Origin: Pyxicephalus adspersus
Lineage: Eukaryota > Chordata > Amphibia > Anura > Pyxicephalidae
Direction of reading: 5' to 3'
NCBI RefSeq assembly: GCF_032062135.1
Contig: NC_092861.1
Span: 117,437,365-117,501,364, forward strand
DNA length: 64,000 nucleotides
The position numbers and the translations under genes are program-made. The notes beneath the pieces were generated by a model. It searched no databases. It was not told where the DNA came from and worked only from the letters and a program-made list of their open reading frames with translations. Below, in pieces: positions 58,301-64,000 of the stretch; the first letter of the stretch is position 1; every line of letters starts with the position of its first letter.

Positions 58301-60574
58301 TCCAATAACTGGCATTTTTTCATTGCTGGAATAATGGGCCTAAGCAAGGAACCTCCACCAAGCTTGACTGTGGCCTTCAGACTCTTTACTGCTAATCCTT
58401 GCTGCTCTTCAAATATTCATCAAATATTCAGCCACATTGCAGCCATATTGCAAATTTGGACTCCAGAGTACCCGCTGCAATTTTTCTACAGACCAGGTCT
58501 TGTGTTTTTGTGGCTATGCTGCATTTGGCTTTGTTTTCAAGTTGGGGGTGTAAGTTTTTTCTCAAGATTTCCATGAAGACTGCTTCTGATTCTCAAACTT
58601 TTTACCACTGAGGAACCTTTGAAAAAGACTTTGGAGTCTCTAAATCAGTGGCCAGTGGAAAGAATGTTCCCCCAAAATAGTGGCTAGAGTACCACCCTTA
58701 AACACCTAAAAACATCTCTAGAGCTCTAAAGCTGGCTCTACCAAGTGGCATTGGTCCCAGAACTGATGTAGACATCATCACATGGGAAATCGACATGTTC
58801 AAGGAAGCCTTAGTAACCTCCTAGAGCAGTGTTTCTTGATCTTTTTATTGTGGGTATAAAGATATAGTATATTAGCGTAGCGTGGGAAGAAGGCTTTGTA
58901 CATTGCTGGCAATAGGGACTACTGCTTTTTCAGATCTTTGTGTGTTTTTTGTACTTCTGAAATGAGCTTCATCATATTGTGATTCATTTATGCTGATACT
59001 GTTATGTTATAAATATGATACGTTATATCATATAATCATATCATATCATCACAAAGAGTTCTTCTCAGCCATTCACCATAAAACAATCTGTAAAAACTTT
59101 TGAATTGTTAAAGTAATACTGAAAAATAATAATCATGTAGAACAGATGGAAGTAGTGGAGTTTGGGGGGAGGAGATGTTACACAATGCAAACAAAACTTA
59201 AGTAATGGAATAAAACAGAACCAGAAAAATAGTTTCCCCCACTTCCTAGCATACTCTAAGCAGGAAACATTTTTTTATACGAAGTAAATGGTTGGGATAA
59301 AATCTTTGGAAACTCTTCACATACAATTAGCATTTGGAAGCAAGCTTCAGACCTAATGTAACAGTTTTGATGAGATGTTGCTGTTTTTACAGGCCTCTTA
59401 TTTAACTTGCATCACACTGCAGGAAATGGCAGCTGGAATGAGCAAGGAAGCCTAATTCAGTAAAAAGTAAAGACTAATTTGCTGTACTACAATTGCTTAC
59501 AAGTGACACTATAGGATTCTAGCTGTGTTTATTAGAAGCTGCAGCAAGTCAGATAGCACCCACCACATTTCTTGTATAATGGACACCCTTTCCTCTCCAT
59601 TCTTACTGTCCATGGCCCGACCCTTCCAGCCTTTGGATTTCACTTCTTTCAATCATGCAGGCTGGGGATCACATCTAGGTGTTACTATGTCTTACTGCTT
59701 AAAGGAAGCAATGAACAGCAACCTGCTAGCCCCTTCCAACAGCCATAATCTACCTACATTCTACATAGAAGCACAAAGACACAAAGTGAAGATTTCACTA
59801 GGTATAAAAAAAGGAGGGGAAAAGGAAGAACCAGGAAAGTCAGACTATACCCAGATTATATGTCAACCTTAAAGATTTAAATCTCTAAAATCTAGCTGTA
59901 AAAATAAATGTATCTGACACCATTTTAATATGTGGCAGCTTCTCAAGAATGCAACAAGATCACCGAGCAATGTGTCATTTCTTGGAGCACATACACACAC
60001 ATTATCAACACTTATAGCCTAGATACAGTAAATCAGTTTTCTTATTTTAGTTGCATGTCTAAATTTAATTCATTGTTCTTGGGATAGACAAAACAAAATG
60101 GGACTGCACGGTGATGGTGGTGTGCTGAGGCGAAGGCAAGGATTCAAGGGAATCTTCTTCTGTTGTAAAGAAAAACAAGAATTACCTTTGATTTTAAGAA
60201 GAGGAGAAAAAAAAGCATAGTAGTTCTAAAATAACATCTGGCAAAGCAGAGACTAATAGCAGGAATGTTATGCAATAATCAAACAGATCAGTGGGAATTT
60301 TCTTTGCAAAAGAAACAATCAAAGTCTTTTTTTATGTTCTGTTGCAGTTTTTAAATTAAGAGACCCTGTCACCAGGAAAAGCATTTCAGGGTTCCATGGA
60401 ACCTTGGCTGCAAATGGCTGTAACTCCCCTAACTCACTGGCAGCTAAGTAAATAGTTTTAAAGCTTGCCTTTAAAATGCTGTAAAATGTCTATGCCGTAC
60501 TTTTTTGTGTTTTCCAGCATTTTAATTTTTTAAATGTTGCAAGCAACGTTTCAGATAAATGTCATAAACGTGCC
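58301..60574. other. Nested insertions, no gene recognised
   Basis: 58590-58860 includes CTCAAACTTTTTACCACTGA and CAGTGTTTCTTGATCTTTTT, eroded hAT-type ends. The remainder (58870-60570) is AT-rich without coding signs. Confidence 0.4.
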
Positions 60575-61000
60575 TCAAGGAAACGTCCTGGTGTAAATTA
60601 GCCCATTGGAATGCATGGGGATTTCAAACATGGGCTTTAAAGCCTCAGTGTCAATCACAATACCCAGGAAAGCCGGCTCCGTAGCCGGCCCATCCGTCTT
60701 GTCGGCCGCCAACGGAACCCCAAACCTTTCCGCAACATATTGCAAAGATGCCAACAGCACCCAATAAACCGATGAATTGGCCGGGCCAGTGCACAAGAAA
60801 TTGTCCAGACAGTGAATGACTTCCGTCACAACCCTAACAACCCACTCCAGAAATGTACTGAATGTTTCAAAGAGTGTGCCATGAGGTAAGCCACTAAAAA
60901 CTTTTAATTTTGTGAGAAGAAATTTTTTCCAAAAACTTTCCAGCAAAACTATCAAAAAAACTTTCCCTATGCACTTTGTCTTCCCTATGTCTTTTTTACT
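60575..61000 (-). pseudogene. Reverse-transcriptase fragment of a DIRS-like retroelement
   Basis: Minus-strand coding similarity runs from about 60877 to 60628: SGLPHG, FSTFLEWVVR, VIHCLDNFL, then AERFGVPLAADKTDGPAT and FLGIVIDTEALKP. This is the palm part of a DIRS-type RT. The catalytic Tyr-Leu-Asp-Asp reads Cys-Leu-Asp-Asn, so it is inactive. The open frame extends upstream to 61123 only because the pyrimidine tract happens to be open. Confidence 0.7.
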
Positions 61001-61387
61001 TCCTCTTCCTGACCTTTTAACTCTCCTTAACTGCCCCTCCTCCTCCTTACTCCCCTTCCCCTTTAGCTCTCTTTCAACCAAAAAGTTAACCCTATGCTGT
61101 CTGCTCCCTGTCTGCCCACTCATGTCGGCCTTCCCCTTTGCTCCTTTCTTCGCACGTTACAGGCCTAAGTTTCTTATCTTTCTCTTCCCTCTTCCTTCCT
61201 CTCTCTCCTCTCTCCTTACTTCTCTAGCTCCCTTTTCCCTCCTTCCCGCTCTCTGTGTTTTGTTTCTCCTTTGTATCTCTTCCTCTCCCTCTCGGTGATC
61301 ATGTTAGTGATTTGTCATATTTATCTATGATTTAAGAAGAACTTTTCTTTTCAACTGCCTGACCTGACAATACAACTACATTATGTA

Positions 61388-61912
61388 CCGTATTTTTCGC
61401 CCTGTAAGACGCACCCAATTTTAAAGGATGAAAATCTAGAAAAAAAAAAGATTCTGAAAGATTATTCCCCTTCTGATCACTCATGTGCCATTCATACCGG
61501 TATTCCCCTTCTGATCACTCATGTGCCATTCAAATTCCCTTTCTGATCACTCTGTGCCTTTCAAATTCCCTTTCTGATCACTCTGTGTCATTCAAAATTC
61601 CTTTCTGATCACTCTGTCATTCAAATTCCCCTTCTGATCACTCTGTGCTTTTTTTCCACTGTACGGCAGTTAGGACAGGGAACAGCAGGTGGCGCTGTGC
61701 CGGCTTCTTTCGCTCTGCTTTACAGACAGGAGAAGACACGTGCTGCTTCCAGAAAGAAGAGGAGACAGACGCTGCTGCAGCCAGAGACACACGGCATCGG
61801 GTGAGTATATTATTTTAGTTATTTTATCACACCTTTGTCGTATAGGACGCACTAACTTTTCCCCCCCAGTTTTGGGGAAGAAAAAGTGCGTCTTATACTG
61901 CAAAAAATACGG
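61388..61912. mobile_element. TA-target MITE, 525 bp
   Basis: CCGTATTTTTCGCCCTGTAA at the left mirrors the right end (CCGTATTTTTTGCAGTATAA on the reverse), flanked by TA on both sides. The interior has six units of CCCTTCTGATCACTC-type sequence (period about 33-45 bp). Unit A shows the empty site TATGTAATCAATATTAAAAG at 33841. TA duplication suggests a Tc1/mariner-type mobilizer (inference). Confidence 0.85.
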
Positions 61913-61969
61913 TAATCAATATTAAAAGAGGAGGCAATGTGATGTTTCTATCTGTGATTCCTTTCACCA

Positions 61970-62040
61970 GACCATAGGCTGCGTACAAACGTGCAATATT
62001 TGTCAATGAAAATGAAAAATCCATGACAGATCATTCACAG
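61970..62040. mobile_element. Fragment of the GGCTGCGTACA MITE, unit D copy
   Basis: Same fragment and position as 33900-33965 in unit A. Confidence 0.6.
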
Positions 62041-62374
62041 GTCAACAAAAAATTAGTTTGGATAATCATCAGAATCCACAGCAAACGTTTTTAAGTTTTT
62101 CAGTTATTTAAGCAGATTTCAGATCTGTTTTCAGTGTTTCCCTAACACGTACAGTTCTTGAGTTATGAGTACAATTATAGTTAACATGCATGTATTTTGT
62201 ACTAAAACTTAAGCACCATGGAAGTGAATGTTCATACATATTCAGTGTGAAGTAAAATATGGCACACTGCGGTATAGATCCACTGGACAGTGTCAGTCAG
62301 GTACCATTGTTTCTTCAGAAATGCCTAGAGTATGATTTCCTTGTGTACTCTTTGTCTGGATTGTCACGGTACAG

Positions 62375-62505
62375 CAGGGGTAGGAAAACTCCGGCCTTGG
62401 GCCAGATACGGCCTAGCCAGTAGTCTGTTCCGGCCTAACGCCCCCCTGGTGGATCCGGCCTAATCCCAGCCGGCAGTGATCGAGCTCCCGCGGCTCCGGG
62501 TATAC
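62375..62505. mobile_element. hAT-type element fragment
   Basis: CAGGGGTAGGAAAACTCCGG, then GGGCCAGATACGGCC. It interrupts the match to unit A at 34350, and on its far side the D/E left flank begins, so it sits on a rearrangement junction. Confidence 0.6.
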
Positions 62506-62798
62506 TCAAATATGAGAATGACCAGTGGCCTTCCACCACTCTGTAAGTAGATGTAGATTTTTCCACAAGTAGCCGTGTCCATTGAAACAGACATTGTTAC
62601 AGTGAACCTTCATGCAGGACACAGCATCCACAGCCATATATACAAATATCTTTTCTCCCCTCTCAAAACAATGGGTGCCTTTCCTCACTCTCTGCCTGGG
62701 GAAGGCAGATCTTTCTTCTCCAGCATAACGTCTATCCCTATTATCTCCCTTTCACAACTCACCAACAAGTCCAGTGTCTGCTCAGTGGTTCCTGGGTC

Positions 62799-62886
62799 TT
62801 AACCTCCTGAGCGTTACACTGAGGTCTAGATTTCTGTACCAAAAGTGATCCACTGTTTTTCATGAAATTTTTTTTTTAAATTGTAT
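62799..62886. mobile_element. End fragment of the 11314-type TTAA element
   Basis: TTAACCTCCTGAGCGTTACA onward matches 12425-12511 inverted with about one difference. The TTAA falls exactly on the TTAA of GGGTCTTAATGG in unit D (51827-51830). The remainder of the element and the adjoining flank are deleted. Confidence 0.85.
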
Positions 62887-62887
62887 C

Positions 62888-64000
62888 ACAGATGGCTGCA
62901 CTTCAAAAGTACAGTTGCTAAATCAGCTGCTCCAATAGGTGGCCAATTGTTTCCTCATGTTAATAAATATTGCATAACCTGTGCTACATGGTCCTAATCC
63001 AAGAATATGAACAATGGAGTAAACAGAAGGTAAAAACTGGGTGTAAGGTATTTAGTTAATGGACATTGCTTTGCCCAGGAACAATTCCCCAAATCTGTCT
63101 CTGTAGTCGTTGCCTGTTGACAAGACCCACTTGGCTTTAGGGGGCCTAGCACATGGTTGCCTTCAAGACCTAAATGCGCAATGGATGTGTCTTGGGAGGG
63201 GCAAATCTGACAGTTAACCAGGGAACTTCCCTAATGGATAGGGTCAGGTGAGACGACAAGGACCTATGAAGAAACCAAGGGTCAAAAGGTGAGATATGAG
63301 GCAAAAGGTCATATGTGAGTAACAGGGTCACTTTAAGAGTTCAGGGGTGAAACTTAGTACATTTTAAATATTTCTGGAACTGAATTATCCACAGCCATCA
63401 GGGCAGTTGGCACTGAAGACCTGAGACCTGGCTAAATTGAGGTTTGAGATTTCATCCACTAGGACAAGAATCTGCAGGAACATTCATTTTTAAGACTGGG
63501 ACATTGGAGATAAGGTCATTCTGGAATGAATATTCTATTACCCCTTGGAGCTGTATGTAAATGATAAATTCTGTTGGGACTTTTTTATACTGCAGGTACC
63601 GGTAAGTGCTTTGTGTTCTTTGATGTTCTGCTGCCCTCACCCTCCATCATTTGTGTGTTAAATTCTACAATAAAACTTTAAAAAGAACAGATTTGCGAGC
63701 CAAAGTGAGTTTTGTAGTCACCATGCCAGGAAAGACCCAGATACAACAGGAAGAACCACAATGGGCCAAAATAAAAATTAGGACAAAGTCGCGGGCCAAC
63801 CTTGATATTTATTGAAAAAATATCTACAATTGAGGAAGGTCACTAATAATTGTCAACAGAGGAGGAGTTTTGCCCGCACCCGTGGGCCTGAGTTTGACAC
63901 TACTGGTGTATACTGATTGGTTGTGAAGATGACTCTGTCACATGGGGATGGAGAATAGATCCTTTGCTTTGTGTAAGCACATAGTCTCTACATTTATTGT
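62888..64000 (+). repeat. Cystatin segmental repeat, unit E, left flank only
   Basis: Matches A from 28037 and D from 52513 onwards and reaches the last bases before the promoter region when the window ends. Another cystatin copy, whole or broken, is expected just past the right edge (inference). Confidence 0.65.
63762..63905. mobile_element. hAT-type MITE in unit E flank, left end deleted
   Basis: Same insertion as 53575-53745 (same right border GTGTATAC), but the left 20 or so bases and adjoining unit sequence are lost between AGGAAGAA and CCACAATGGGCC. Confidence 0.8.

Larger units (their letters stand above)
51540..62370 (+). repeat. Cystatin segmental repeat, unit D, with large insertion
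   Basis: 51540-51830 is shared with unit E (62515-62800). 52365-53815 matches the left flank of A. The gene and 54745-55760 match the right flank, which resumes at about 61000 and runs to 62370. Between 55760 and 61000 lie DIRS-like and other insertions. Confidence 0.65.

Noticed and set aside
59525..59872. 115-codon frame
   Set aside because: No recognisable domain, splice context or promoter. Length is compatible with chance.
61470..61650. Regular repeats that could suggest a CRISPR-like array
   Set aside because: Units are adjacent and variable in length without unique spacers, and lie inside a MITE in eukaryotic DNA.

Overview
The window looks like a repeat-rich, AT-rich vertebrate nuclear genome, most probably a frog. 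The evidence is a split vertebrate-type gene family with canonical GT-AG introns, TATA box and AATAAA signals, together with a dense mix of L2/L1 LINE pieces, a DIRS-like retroelement that carries an SGNH-hydrolase-like ORF, hAT-type elements, TTAA-target (piggyBac-like) elements and palindromic MITEs. I saw no bacterial genes, tRNA, rRNA or CRISPR array. Most open frames in the window are chance or lie inside repeats.

Layout. 1-4.2 kb: AT-rich DNA with three blocks of a degenerate minisatellite (about 70-bp unit built round AAGGGTCTTGGCAGGGT). 4.3-5.6 kb: a CpG-rich patch with a possible two-exon small gene (weak). 5.8-27 kb: gene-poor DNA filled with LINE 3' ends, a 414-bp foldback element, six copies of a palindromic MITE of about 210 bp, and six TTAA-flanked elements sharing a CCTAGCGGTA-type end (a seventh fragment lies near 62.8 kb). 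One of the six carries a GC-rich palindromic array.

27.3-64 kb: the main genic feature, a tandem cluster of type-2 (secreted, egg-white/cystatin-C-like) cysteine-protease inhibitor genes inside a large degenerate segmental repeat. Five repeat units (A-E) are visible. Units A (29766-31188) and C (47906-49477) have intact three-exon genes coding 134-residue precursors. Unit B (37551-38172) and unit D (54112-54744) keep near-identical exons 2 and 3 but have lost exon 1 by two different deletions. B carries a MITE scar downstream of a preserved TATA promoter. D shows a microhomology deletion that also removed the promoter. Unit E (from 62888) is cut by the window end before its gene.

Because the units are paralogues, several insertions can be read as filled/empty pairs inside the window: a TA-target MITE (61388-61912 against 33845), a TTAA-target element (62799 against 51827), and hAT-type elements at 50184, 53575 and 48521. 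Between the units lie a degraded L1-type LINE on the minus strand (43470-47020), a short 5'-truncated LINE with a 15-bp target duplication (42725-43363), DIRS-like remnants (55.6-61 kb) and a decayed minus-strand copy of a widespread uncharacterised metazoan protein family (34300-35040).

The only functional pathway supported is extracellular inhibition of papain-like cysteine proteases by the two intact cystatins. The rest is repeat biology and genome rearrangement.
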